28,699 bases of DNA from an uncultured Mycoplasmatota bacterium. GTDB taxonomy: Bacteria > Bacillota_I > Bacilli_A > RF39 > UBA660. The stretch lies in the NCBI GenBank assembly GCA_900552975.1, contig UWSL01000005.1, positions 1 through 28,699 of the forward strand, read 5' to 3'. The notes beneath the pieces were generated by a model. The model had not been told where the DNA came from. It worked only from the letters and a program-made list of their open reading frames with translations, and made no database searches. Positions 15,660-23,323 of this stretch are shown here, in pieces. Positions within the stretch are counted from its first letter, which is position 1; the number at the start of each line of letters is the position of its first letter. The position numbers were made by a program, and so were the translations under genes.

Positions 15660-16655
15660 ATGAAAAAAAATAATAAATTAATAATTATTGGACTATGTGT
15701 TGGAATTGTTATTACTCTAATAAGTTTATTCCTTTTTGTTTCTAAAAAAGCTAATAAAACAGAAAATGACTATATCTATATTAAAAATAATCTTTCAATA
15801 AAAAAGAAAGAAACACTAGATAAAGATGGTAAACAACTAGAAATATCACAAATATCAAATATGATAGATGATAAAATCTTAAAAGATAAATATCCTAATT
15901 TAAATAAAGAATATGAAGAATGGTTTAATGATATATATGATAATTTGGTTGCCAGCTTTGGTAAAGAAGCCGTTGATACATCAGCTGATTACTTCTTTGG
16001 TACTAAAACAGTTGAAGAATACAAGCAAAATAACTATCCAACTTTTTTAAAACATTATATAGCTGGTGAATATTATGAAAATCATTTAACAGAAAAAGAA
16101 TTAAAAGAATACTATGATGCTGGTTTTGGATCAACTCATATCAAATTGATTAAGGTAGAAGCTATCTTACATGATGATGATCCAAGTGTTGAAAATAGAA
16201 GAATAATCGAATCAAACACAACTGAAGAAGCTCTTAGGATACTAGGTCAAATAAATAGCATAGATGACTTTAACAATATATATAACTATTACCAAAATAA
16301 TAATATTTCATCAGAATATTTTCAAATCACCGCTACAGAAGTAACTGATTTAAAAAGAGATAATGAAGACTATTTTGGTATTATAAATGATGTATTTGCT
16401 CTTCAAGACAATACTTATAATAAAGAATTAATTGGTAACTCAGATGAAGCATACATTGTATATCGTATATCTAGTAGTAAAGAAAGTTATGAAGCTAGTA
16501 AAGAAAAAATGAAGAAAGAATTAAAAAAACTTTATTATCGCGAGCAATCTCAAGACAACGAAACAAAAAAAGCTCTCCAAGAACTACGTAAGGAATATCA
16601 AGTAAAAATAAATGACGAAGAATTAAATAAAAAATATCAAGAATATATAAAATAA
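15660..16655 (+). CDS. Membrane-anchored divergent PrsA/SurA-like foldase
   Basis: A single N-terminal helix (about 7-28) anchors a 300-residue extracytoplasmic domain. The order of elements recalls PrsA/parvulin-type chaperones. There is a helical N-domain with TVEEYKQNNYPTFLKHYIAGEYY, then LTEKELKEYYD ahead of HIKLIKVEAIL (position of the parvulin 'HILV' strand). Next come ALRILGQINSIDDFNNIYNYY (the 'A..il..l..g.dF..la..yS' helix) and, later, VFALQDNTYNKELIGNSDEAYIVYRI (the 'F.l..g....p......y.i.k' strand). A helical tail matches the C-terminal half of the N-domain. There is no lipobox Cys, so unlike PrsA it is not a lipoprotein. Isomerase residues are not convincingly kept, so it may be a pure chaperone. 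It lies among surface-protein genes, which suits folding of exported proteins. Confidence 0.5.
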   Translation: MKKNNKLIIIGLCVGIVITLISLFLFVSKKANKTENDYIYIKNNLSIKKKETLDKDGKQLEISQISNMIDDKILKDKYPNLNKEYEEWFNDIYDNLVASFGKEAVDTSADYFFGTKTVEEYKQNNYPTFLKHYIAGEYYENHLTEKELKEYYDAGFGSTHIKLIKVEAILHDDDPSVENRRIIESNTTEEALRILGQINSIDDFNNIYNYYQNNNISSEYFQITATEVTDLKRDNEDYFGIINDVFALQDNTYNKELIGNSDEAYIVYRISSSKESYEASKEKMKKELKKLYYREQSQDNETKKALQELRKEYQVKINDEELNKKYQEYIK

Positions 16656-16685
16656 AAGGTGTATGAAAAAACATATACCTTTTTT
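16654..16685 (+). terminator. Intrinsic terminator of the foldase-like gene
   Basis: AAAAGGTGTATG (16654-16665) pairs with CATATACCTTTT (16672-16683) with one G-T pair, an A-only loop and a trailing T run. It begins in the stop codon. Confidence 0.87.
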
Positions 16686-16686
16686 G

Positions 16687-16716
16687 TTGAAAAAAAGATT
16701 CATTTTAAGATATAAT
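16687..16716 (+). promoter_or_regulatory. Promoter of the giant pseudopilin gene
   Basis: TTGAAA (16687-16692), 18 bases, TATAAT (16711-16716), placed directly after the preceding terminator. AGGTAG precedes the ATG at 16740. Confidence 0.68.
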
Positions 16717-16739
16717 TATTACAATAGGTAGATGATTAT

Positions 16740-19520
16740 ATGATAAAAAAACAAATAAATTCAAAAATAAAAAAAGATAATAAAACTGAAAATAAAAAAG
16801 TCGTTAAAAAAATTAAAAATATAAAAAAACTTTCCCAGGAAAATAAAGCCAAGAGTACCCCTAATGATGAATCCCCAAAGAATGGATTTACTTTAGTTGA
16901 ACTTCTTGCTGTAATTGCTATTATTGCTATTTTAGCCACTATTTCTATTGGTGTCTATAATGGAGTTAGTAAAAATGCCAAGCAAAAAGCTTATGAATCA
17001 AAAATAAGCGAAATAGAAAATGCCGCTACAAAATGGGCTAAAGAAAATAGTATTGATAAAACAACAACAATTTCTGTAAATAAGTTAGTCGTTGAGGGCT
17101 ATTTAACAGCCGATGAAGCAACAGATAATGGCTTATCCAAAATAATAAATCCAACTAACAATGAGAATATAATTTGTGCCTTAGTTGAAATAAAGTACAA
17201 AAATGGTGAAATAGAAGCTAAATATGTTGAAAAATCTAATAATTGCTCATTAGCTGAGCAAGCCTTAGATGATCAAAAAATAAAAGTCTTAGCTTATGAA
17301 AAAGTAAAAAATACTTCGCCGACTTTAAATAACAATAATGTCTTAGGTTGGACTAACCAACCATTAACCTTAGTTATTGATAGTGAAGAGTATGATAGCA
17401 ATGCCATAAGCATAACCTACGATTATGAAGGAAATAGTATCGAAAAAAGTAAGTCATCTCTAAAAAAATATAGTGGAATTAATTACATCGATAACCCAGA
17501 TACTTATTACAATACCTTCAATGTTGATGCCGACGTTATTCTTGATAGCAATATAATTATTACTTATAAATTAAGTGATGGAAGTAAAAAATCTCGTAAA
17601 ATAAACGTTCGTATTGATAAAGAAGAAGCAACTGCTTCTGTAATTGCCAAAGCCGAATGGGTAACAACCGAGCAAAAAGTTATTATAAAATTAGATGACG
17701 GCAATGGAAGTGGCGCAAAAAGATTTTATATTGGTGCAGCTGATAGGTATAATGCTCCTAGTGTTAACATAGTCGACTTGTGCGACAACAATAATAAAAA
17801 TTGCAAATATGAAAAAGAATACAATGCTCCAAGCACTGGAGAATATAATATTTGGACTGAAGATATGGTAGGCAATATCTCAGCAAATCCTAAAAATAAA
17901 ATATCAGTAAATAACATTGATAGCACCTCGCCAACATGTACAATTTCCTTTACTGGAACTAAAGGTGAAAATGATTGGTATATTACAGAAGTAACTCCAA
18001 GCATTGAAACTAGTGAAGCTGGTTCTAGTGGCTTATACTATGGCTTAACTAAAGGAACAAGTGAAGACTATTCTAATTACATTGGTGCTGGACTAAAAGG
18101 AACTCTAACAAAAACCAATCAAGGAGAAACAACAGGTCAAACATATACCTGTAGTGTTAAAACTTTATCAGGTAAAAAGGCAACCACCAATAGTTCAGTT
18201 AAAGTAGATACCACTAAACCATTTATAACTTCAGCAACTATTAGTAGTAAAGACAACAATTATAACACTAATCAAATTACTTTAACGATTAAAGCTAATG
18301 ATCAAATTAGTAAAGTAAAGAAAATGTGTATTTTAACTTCAAATGATTTAAATGGTTGTTCTTGGATAAATTACAGTGAAAGCAATAACTTAAATACTAA
18401 TATTTCCTATGATAATGGTGGCTCAATTAAATATTATATTTGGGTAAAAGATGATGCTGGTTTAATATCTGATGTCAAAGAAACCAAAGAATATCAAGTT
18501 CATAAGAATTGTAGTTCTGGTAGTATTATTAATAATGGTAGTGCTACTTGTAACTATACTACTTCTTGTAATAGTACTTGTGGAACAACTATTTATGGAA
18601 CCAAAACGCAACCTCGTAAAGATAAATTTACTAATGTCGCTTGTGATTCTGTTGTAACAGAAAATGGCTGTCAACAAAAATGTTCTGCTTGTACCGCTCC
18701 AAACACTCCAAATATTAGTGCCAGAAGAACTAAAAATGCATCATATAATTATGGTCAAGTAAACTTAAGTTATGCTAAAGGTGCCCTTATTGGTAATGGT
18801 AGTTGGTCAAATGGAGCTGAAGTTACTATAGGGGGTAGTAGTGCCACAGGTGGAGTAGTATATCAATATAAAATAGGTGATAGTGATAAAGAATGGCATA
18901 CATACACAGAACCTCTTGAATTTGAAACAGAAAGAGTAGTAACAGTATATGCTCGAGCAGTAAATGCCAAGGATTACAGTAAAGCATCTAATAGTGCTTC
19001 ATTTGTCGTAAAAATAGATACAACAGCCCCTGTTATCAAAACGGTTCCTAAATCTGGAAAATTTAATGGTTTAAGTTATGATAGTTCAGGTCGTATATGT
19101 AAAATTCATTTAATTGATAATAATGTTAATTATCCATACCAACAAGCTTTCTATGCTTCTGATTCTGGTGGAAGTAATAATTATAGAGCTTGGCTAAAAC
19201 TTGATGATGGTGCAAGTCCTAAATGCTATGGAAACTTTACAACAGATCGTTTATTGAAAAATTGGAGTTATTGGGGCAATTTCTATGGAAATGATAAATC
19301 AGCTTTTAACAATGATACAATTCAAATTGCTGTTTACTTTATGAATAAAAGGGGTGGAACAGTTCAAATATTTGCAATGGATAATGCTGGTAATTTTGCA
19401 AAAAAAGAAGTAAGTAGTTCTTATACAAAATGTGATGCTTCCAATATCACAAAAGTAAGCGTTGGCGGTAGTCCAGGTCGTATTACTTGCAATAGCATCG
19501 ATGATATTCCATTAGCATAA
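16740..19520 (+). CDS. Giant prepilin-like surface protein with Ig-like and Cys-rich regions
   Basis: The type IV prepilin signature NGFTLVELLAVIAIIAIL places the peptidase cut at Gly49/Phe50, with the required Glu at mature position 5 (E54) and a hydrophobic helix (about 50-72). The leader of 49 residues, Lys-rich, is far longer than the usual 6-30. After the helix comes a pilin-like stretch (NAKQKAYESKISEIENAATKW) to about residue 180. A large exterior part of about 740 residues follows. It shows Ig-like units joined by D(S/T)T(S/K)P phrases (STSPTCTISFTGTKGENDWY near 396; VDTTKP near 488; KIDTTAPVIKTVP near 760). It also has a Cys-dense segment (about 590-655) and a Cys-containing end. At 926 residues it is several times a normal pilin and may act as a tip adhesin or minor pilin. 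No prepilin peptidase, pilus ATPase or platform gene is in the window. Confidence 0.72.
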   Translation: MIKKQINSKIKKDNKTENKKVVKKIKNIKKLSQENKAKSTPNDESPKNGFTLVELLAVIAIIAILATISIGVYNGVSKNAKQKAYESKISEIENAATKWAKENSIDKTTTISVNKLVVEGYLTADEATDNGLSKIINPTNNENIICALVEIKYKNGEIEAKYVEKSNNCSLAEQALDDQKIKVLAYEKVKNTSPTLNNNNVLGWTNQPLTLVIDSEEYDSNAISITYDYEGNSIEKSKSSLKKYSGINYIDNPDTYYNTFNVDADVILDSNIIITYKLSDGSKKSRKINVRIDKEEATASVIAKAEWVTTEQKVIIKLDDGNGSGAKRFYIGAADRYNAPSVNIVDLCDNNNKNCKYEKEYNAPSTGEYNIWTEDMVGNISANPKNKISVNNIDSTSPTCTISFTGTKGENDWYITEVTPSIETSEAGSSGLYYGLTKGTSEDYSNYIGAGLKGTLTKTNQGETTGQTYTCSVKTLSGKKATTNSSVKVDTTKPFITSATISSKDNNYNTNQITLTIKANDQISKVKKMCILTSNDLNGCSWINYSESNNLNTNISYDNGGSIKYYIWVKDDAGLISDVKETKEYQVHKNCSSGSIINNGSATCNYTTSCNSTCGTTIYGTKTQPRKDKFTNVACDSVVTENGCQQKCSACTAPNTPNISARRTKNASYNYGQVNLSYAKGALIGNGSWSNGAEVTIGGSSATGGVVYQYKIGDSDKEWHTYTEPLEFETERVVTVYARAVNAKDYSKASNSASFVVKIDTTAPVIKTVPKSGKFNGLSYDSSGRICKIHLIDNNVNYPYQQAFYASDSGGSNNYRAWLKLDDGASPKCYGNFTTDRLLKNWSYWGNFYGNDKSAFNNDTIQIAVYFMNKRGGTVQIFAMDNAGNFAKKEVSSSYTKCDASNITKVSVGGSPGRITCNSIDDIPLA

Positions 19521-19547
19521 GTAGTGCTTTTTAAACACTGCTTTTTT
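19519..19547 (+). terminator. Intrinsic terminator of the giant pseudopilin gene
   Basis: AAGTAGTG (19519-19526) pairs with CACTGCTT (19536-19543), including one G-T pair, followed by T's. It starts in the stop codon. Confidence 0.78.
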
Positions 19548-19565
19548 CTTGCCATAAAAAACCAC

Positions 19566-19593
19566 TTGCTAAAATAAATATATAAAGTATAAT
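19566..19593 (+). promoter_or_regulatory. Promoter of the TasA-like gene
   Basis: TTGCTA (19566-19571), 16 bases, TATAAT (19588-19593). AAAGGAG precedes the ATG at 19615. Confidence 0.62.
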
Positions 19594-19614
19594 AAGCTAA
19601 TTAAAGGAGTTAGT

Positions 19615-20118
19615 ATGAAAAAAGCTTTATGTATTATTGAAAATATAATTATTATTTTATTACTAATAATTAGTTGTTTATTATTCGTTAAATTTATTTA
19701 TCACATAAATCATGAAACCTTAGATACAACATATCTCTGGAATATTTCTTACCAAAACTTTCAAACGACTAGTGGTAGCCAAAGTATAAATTTAGAAAAT
19801 AAAGATGATTCTCTTAACTTTTCTGTTACTTTAAAAAATGAAGAAGAATTTAGTGAATTTACTATTGACCTTGTCAATAATGGATCATTAGATGCTAAAA
19901 TAGCTAATATTGATAAAGAAATAGTTAGTACTAATAATGTTTTAGTAGCTAGTATTACTTATTTAGATGGCACAGCAATTAAAGAAAATGACATTTTAAA
20001 ATCACAAGAAACTAAAAAAATTAAAGTCAGAATTGATTACCCTAAACAAAAAGAAAAAATCTACGACGCATTAAAGTTAGATTTGAAATTAAAAATAAAA
20101 TTTATCCCATCAATTTAA
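19615..20118 (+). CDS. Anchored beta-sandwich protein, TasA/camelysin-like candidate
   Basis: The N-terminal membrane helix spans about residues 6-28. The remaining 140 residues are all beta-type and polar. Features in order are SINLENKDDSLNFSVTLKNEEEFSEFTIDLVNNGSLDAKI, then ASITYLDGTAIKENDILKSQETKKIKVRIDY. This has the layout of TasA/CalY and related matrix proteins, where a 'N.G...' strand pair and a 'L.pg....v.v.i' strand form a jelly-roll. The 'vNNGSLDAKI' to 'KIKVRI' pattern is also seen in archaeal-type DUF11/CARDB sheets. The SipW-type peptidase gene next door strengthens the TasA reading. However, no A-x-A cleavage site follows the helix, so it may stay anchored. Length 167 is shorter than TasA (about 260). 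A fibre or matrix role is inference. Confidence 0.42.
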   Translation: MKKALCIIENIIIILLLIISCLLFVKFIYHINHETLDTTYLWNISYQNFQTTSGSQSINLENKDDSLNFSVTLKNEEEFSEFTIDLVNNGSLDAKIANIDKEIVSTNNVLVASITYLDGTAIKENDILKSQETKKIKVRIDYPKQKEKIYDALKLDLKLKIKFIPSI

Positions 20119-20123
20119 AATTA

Positions 20124-20152
20124 TTGTCTTCTATTTTATTTTATATTATAAT
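20124..20152 (+). promoter_or_regulatory. Promoter of the SipW-type peptidase gene
   Basis: TTGTCT (20124-20129), exactly 17 bases, TATAAT (20147-20152). The ATG at 20179 follows a GAGGG-type site. It may be read separately from the TasA-like gene, since no terminator hairpin is seen between them. Confidence 0.65.
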
Positions 20153-20178
20153 TTTATTTAGAATAGAGGGTAGTATAT

Positions 20179-21315
20179 ATGAATTATTTTAATAAAGTAT
20201 TTAAAAATCAAACATATCTATTTTATATATGTACTACTTCAATCCTTGTTATTTTCTTACTTTTAAAAGATACTTTATCTTCTTTATCTTATCCTATCTT
20301 TTTTGCTTATTGGTTATTAAGTTTATTCTTTTTTATTATACTTTTTGGTTATCGTAAAAATAAAAGTAATTATTTAAAACGTCAAATAAATAGTACTTTT
20401 TTACTATGTTTACTTATCTATATAATCATTACTTATTTACTTGGATTTTCTTCATCATTCATTAAAATAACATATAACTTAAAACACATTATTAGTATTG
20501 TATATTTAGTTTGTCTCATTATTTTAAAAGAGTTATTTAGATATACTGCTTTAAGTAAGTCTTTGAATAGTTATAAATTATTTATTATTAATTTCTTTCT
20601 TTTTGTTTTATATGATCTTACTTTTTTTAGTTTAACTACTACATTAAACAAATATAATCTAATAGCTCTATTCATAACTAGTATTACTACAGAATTATTA
20701 CTTACTTACACATCAAGAAAATATGGATATGTACCATGTTTAACTTATTGTTTCTTTGTTAATTTATTACCTGAATTGATTTTTTATCCAGATATTGGTC
20801 TTTATTTAAAAGTTATTTTTTCTGTTATTTTAAATTCTTTATTATTTTTCTTAATTAGTAAGCCGTATCGTAAATCTGAAATGGAACGAGCTAATACCTA
20901 TAAAAATAATGGTTGGATGTTTGCCGAGATTTTTTTAATGCTTTTTGTCTTTGTAACTATTATTTTAATTTCAGGTAAATTTAAATACACTTTATCATCT
21001 ATTGCTTCCGATTCAATGTACCCAGAATTACAAAGAGGCGACGGCATAATTGTTAAAAAATTAACAGATGAAGAAAAGGATAATTTAAAAGTAGGAGACG
21101 TTATTGCTTTTAAAGATGGTGGCTTTATAATAACCCATCGTATTATTGAAATAACTGAAGAAGATGGAAAGAAAATATATCAAACAAAAGGTGATAATAA
21201 TACATCAAAAGACGTTACAAAAAAAGGAAAAGATGATATAATAGGAATAGTAAAGATAAAAATACCATATATCGGATATCCATCAGTAGAAATTGCTGAA
21301 ATCAAGAATAAATAA
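20179..21315 (+). CDS. sipW: SipW/ER-type signal peptidase I with N-terminal polytopic membrane domain
   Basis: The C-terminal part (about 250-378) is a type I signal peptidase of the archaeal/ER/SipW group: one helix, then the nucleophile Ser279 in SDSMYPELQRGD. GDVIAFKDG follows, and His320 in ITHRI takes the place of the general-base Lys of ordinary bacterial enzymes. TKGDNN brings Asp339 and closes the active site. SipW of Bacillus processes TasA-like matrix proteins. Unusually, the first 240 residues form about seven hydrophobic helices with no resemblance I can place, whereas SipW normally has two helices and about 190 residues. The next gene starts 12 bases after the stop with AAGGAG, so the two form an operon. 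Confidence 0.85.
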   Translation: MNYFNKVFKNQTYLFYICTTSILVIFLLLKDTLSSLSYPIFFAYWLLSLFFFIILFGYRKNKSNYLKRQINSTFLLCLLIYIIITYLLGFSSSFIKITYNLKHIISIVYLVCLIILKELFRYTALSKSLNSYKLFIINFFLFVLYDLTFFSLTTTLNKYNLIALFITSITTELLLTYTSRKYGYVPCLTYCFFVNLLPELIFYPDIGLYLKVIFSVILNSLLFFLISKPYRKSEMERANTYKNNGWMFAEIFLMLFVFVTIILISGKFKYTLSSIASDSMYPELQRGDGIIVKKLTDEEKDNLKVGDVIAFKDGGFIITHRIIEITEEDGKKIYQTKGDNNTSKDVTKKGKDDIIGIVKIKIPYIGYPSVEIAEIKNK

Positions 21316-21327
21316 GGAGTATGCAAA

Positions 21328-22422
21328 ATGAATAATAAAAAAGCTCTTGTCACAATAGTTATTGCGGCACTCGTAATTTTATCCATTGCGATTATTGTAA
21401 CATTAATGACTGAACTAACTGGCTTTGCTATAACTTTAATTGCATTATTTATTGTTTTAGCAGGTTGTTTATCAATTTATATTAAAGAAGCTCCCGATGA
21501 GTATTCAATCTTTCTAAAAGAAAAAAAACGTATTTTAAAAACATATAATTCAGTAATTGTAGAAGTTGAAACCCTTCCTAATATTGCCGGTAAAAATATT
21601 ATCAAAGTTAAAACTTTTGATGATTTAATTGATGCTCAATTAGAATTACGTGAACCTATCTACTATAAAAATGATAATGATTCATGCTTTTTCCTTCTTC
21701 TTCATTATAATGAAGCTTGTATTTATATCTTAAAATTAAACAATGATGTTATTTCTCCAACTGAATTATCAATAAGATACATGAAACCTGATGGTACAGA
21801 CAATAAAACCGAATATGAAACTTTACTTGAAGCAATTGAAGATACTGTTGTCTTTAAATTAGATGAACTTCGTAGTTATAAAATATCTCCAGTTAGAAAT
21901 GGTGAGGTTATCGAAGTAGTAGATGATACTGCTATAAAAAAATCTTTAGAAAATACTATTAGTTTAAAACAAGAAGAAGTTGCCGATGAACTTTCCAAAA
22001 CTAAATATATTAAAGACCTAAAAGCTCGCTTAGAAGAATATGAAAATGATGGTCAAGAAAAAACTAAGAAGCAAGTGGTAGAGAAGACTTCGCTAGAAAG
22101 TTCAAAGAAAGTTGAACATTCAACAAAAAGTTCTGAATCTGAAGTAATTAACAAACCACTAAAAGAAATACCCAAAAAAGAGGAAATAGATAAAATTCTT
22201 GAAGGTATTCCTAAAAAAACTAAAATAGAAAAAGAAAAGGCTGAAGATGATAAAATAGCAAATGTTACGCAAGACACTGATTTTATTCAGACAAAAGTTC
22301 CTTCAACCGAATCAACCAATGATAAAGAAATTAAAAAGAAAAAAACTACTAAAAAAGTTTCTCATGCCTCACGTCGTACAGCCAAATATGTCAAAAATTT
22401 AAAAGATAAAGAAGAAAATTAA
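21328..22422 (+). CDS. Two-helix membrane protein with a cytoplasmic domain and highly charged tail, unknown function
   Basis: No family recognised. Two helices (about 6-28 and 32-52) form a hairpin, putting the rest in the cytoplasm. Residues 55-170 look globular (SVIVEVETLPNIAGKNIIKVK, FDDLIDAQLELREPIYY, CFFLLLHYNEACIYIL). The last 150 residues are dominated by Lys, Glu, Ser and Thr with few hydrophobics, probably disordered or coiled, and end in a basic segment (KKKTTKKVSHASRRTAK). It is co-transcribed with the SipW-type peptidase, which hints at a linked role in secretion or as an adaptor, though nothing in the sequence proves that. 'KTFDDLIDAQLELREPI' may be a useful search handle. Confidence 0.68.
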   Translation: MNNKKALVTIVIAALVILSIAIIVTLMTELTGFAITLIALFIVLAGCLSIYIKEAPDEYSIFLKEKKRILKTYNSVIVEVETLPNIAGKNIIKVKTFDDLIDAQLELREPIYYKNDNDSCFFLLLHYNEACIYILKLNNDVISPTELSIRYMKPDGTDNKTEYETLLEAIEDTVVFKLDELRSYKISPVRNGEVIEVVDDTAIKKSLENTISLKQEEVADELSKTKYIKDLKARLEEYENDGQEKTKKQVVEKTSLESSKKVEHSTKSSESEVINKPLKEIPKKEEIDKILEGIPKKTKIEKEKAEDDKIANVTQDTDFIQTKVPSTESTNDKEIKKKKTTKKVSHASRRTAKYVKNLKDKEEN

Positions 22423-22423
22423 A

Positions 22424-22454
22424 CTCTAAAATAACTTGATTTTAGAGCTTTTTT
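22424..22454 (+). terminator. Intrinsic terminator of the SipW-type operon
   Basis: CTCTAAAA (22424-22431) pairs with TTTTAGAG (22440-22447) around an eight-base loop, followed by C and six T's. Confidence 0.85.
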
Positions 22455-22471
22455 CTTAAAAAAGCTAATGA

Positions 22472-22500
22472 TTGTTAAGAATCTTAAATTATTATATAAT
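22472..22500 (+). promoter_or_regulatory. Promoter of the soluble Tim44-like gene
   Basis: TTGTTA (22472-22477), exactly 17 bases, TATAAT (22495-22500). The predicted 5' leader is about 130 bases, long for this genome. It holds a direct repeat, AAAGATCAAG twice (22540-22558 area), but no ORF or clear hairpin I would name. The -10 surroundings (ATTATTATA-AT-ATA) are shared with the promoter at 23234. Confidence 0.7.
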
Positions 22501-22638
22501 GATAATAGAGCAGGTGAAGTAAGGGCTTTAATAACTAAAGATCAAGAAAGATCAAGTAATATCAAAAATTATTGAAAATAAATTCCTAATTCAAATAAGT
22601 CAAGCTAAAAAATATAATAAAAGTGAGGTTAGATTATA

Positions 22639-23172
22639 ATGAACGATATATTAAAATATGATCCTAATTTTTCAGTAGAAAAATTTATAACTTATGCCAA
22701 TAATGTCTTTGTTCAAATACATGTTGCTATAATTACCAAAGAATTAGATAAAATAAAACATTTTGTTTCTTCTAACGTTTATGATGAATTATCTGTTAAA
22801 GTTAATCAATTAACACAAAGAGGTTTAACTCAAATGTATGATGAATTAAACGTTGCTCAAACTGATATTTTAAATTATCAAGCTACTGACGATTTAATGA
22901 CTATCGAAATAAAAATCATTTCTCGTTATCTAGATTACTTGGTAGATCAAAATGGTAACTATGTTAGTGGCAATAATAGCTCTCGTACTCAAAAAGAAAA
23001 CTATTTGACATTTACCAAAAAAACCAATTTTAAAAAGACTGGTCCAATCAGTAAATGCCCTGGATGTGGTGCAGCAATCAATGTCAATGCTAATGGCAAA
23101 TGTGCTTATTGTGGTACTATTTATAATTTAGTAGATAAAGACTGGATTTTATCATCTCTAAAAACTAAATAA
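22639..23172 (+). CDS. Soluble Tim44-like protein with C-terminal zinc ribbon
   Basis: First gene of the Tim44-like cluster and the only one without signal peptide, Ser tract or membrane helix. Residues 10-130 form the Tim44/NTF2-like domain: FVQIHVAIITKELDKIKHFVSSNVYDELSVKVNQL matches the family 'iQ.Awmn.d...l....td.lYn.y..ql', and ISRYLDYLVDQNGNYVSGN matches 'ltC.DYiidanGn.vrGn'. The ribbon Cys are C140, C143, C155 and C158 (KCPGCGA to CAYCG), followed by the shared DWILSS, equivalent to DWVLSK in the others. It should be cytoplasmic and could bind or mimic the cytoplasmic parts of its membrane paralogues. It has its own promoter and terminator. Confidence 0.7.
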   Translation: MNDILKYDPNFSVEKFITYANNVFVQIHVAIITKELDKIKHFVSSNVYDELSVKVNQLTQRGLTQMYDELNVAQTDILNYQATDDLMTIEIKIISRYLDYLVDQNGNYVSGNNSSRTQKENYLTFTKKTNFKKTGPISKCPGCGAAINVNANGKCAYCGTIYNLVDKDWILSSLKTK

Positions 23173-23209
23173 GTTTTAAAGAAAAAATATTTTTTTTAAA
23201 ACTTTTTTA
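23171..23209 (+). terminator. Intrinsic terminator of the soluble Tim44-like gene
   Basis: AAGTTTTAAA (23171-23180) pairs perfectly with TTTAAAACTT (23195-23204), with additional A-T pairing inside, then a T run. Confidence 0.82.
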
Positions 23210-23233
23210 TTTGTTAAACCTCCCTTTAACACA

Positions 23234-23298
23234 TTGTTATTTATTAAAAATTATTATACAATAATATAAATAATAGGGTAAGCTATTTACTTATAGCT
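23234..23298 (+). promoter_or_regulatory. Promoter and leader of the Tim44-like three-gene unit
   Basis: TTGTTA (23234-23239), exactly 17 bases, TACAAT (23257-23262). The leader contains the inverted repeat AGCTAT-N6-ATAGCT (23281-23298). The same stretch holds a direct repeat, AGCTATTTACTT and AGCTGTTTACTA at 14-base spacing. These could be a protein site or a small hairpin just ahead of the ribosome binding site (AGAGG). Confidence 0.6.
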
Positions 23299-23323
23299 GT
23301 TTACTAACAACAAAGAGGTTTAT

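Noticed and set aside
18462..18677. Overlapping plus and minus ORFs in the Cys-rich part of the giant pseudopilin
   Set aside because: Shadows of repetitive Ser/Thr/Asn codons; the pseudopilin frame is continuous from its cleavage motif to its terminator.
16679..19520. Type IV pilus or competence operon
   Set aside because: Only one prepilin-like gene is present, with its own promoter and terminator; no ATPase, platform protein or prepilin peptidase is in the window.
22501..22638. Riboswitch in the long leader of the soluble Tim44-like gene
   Set aside because: I could not find conserved riboswitch core elements or a stable multi-helix fold; only short direct repeats in A-rich sequence.
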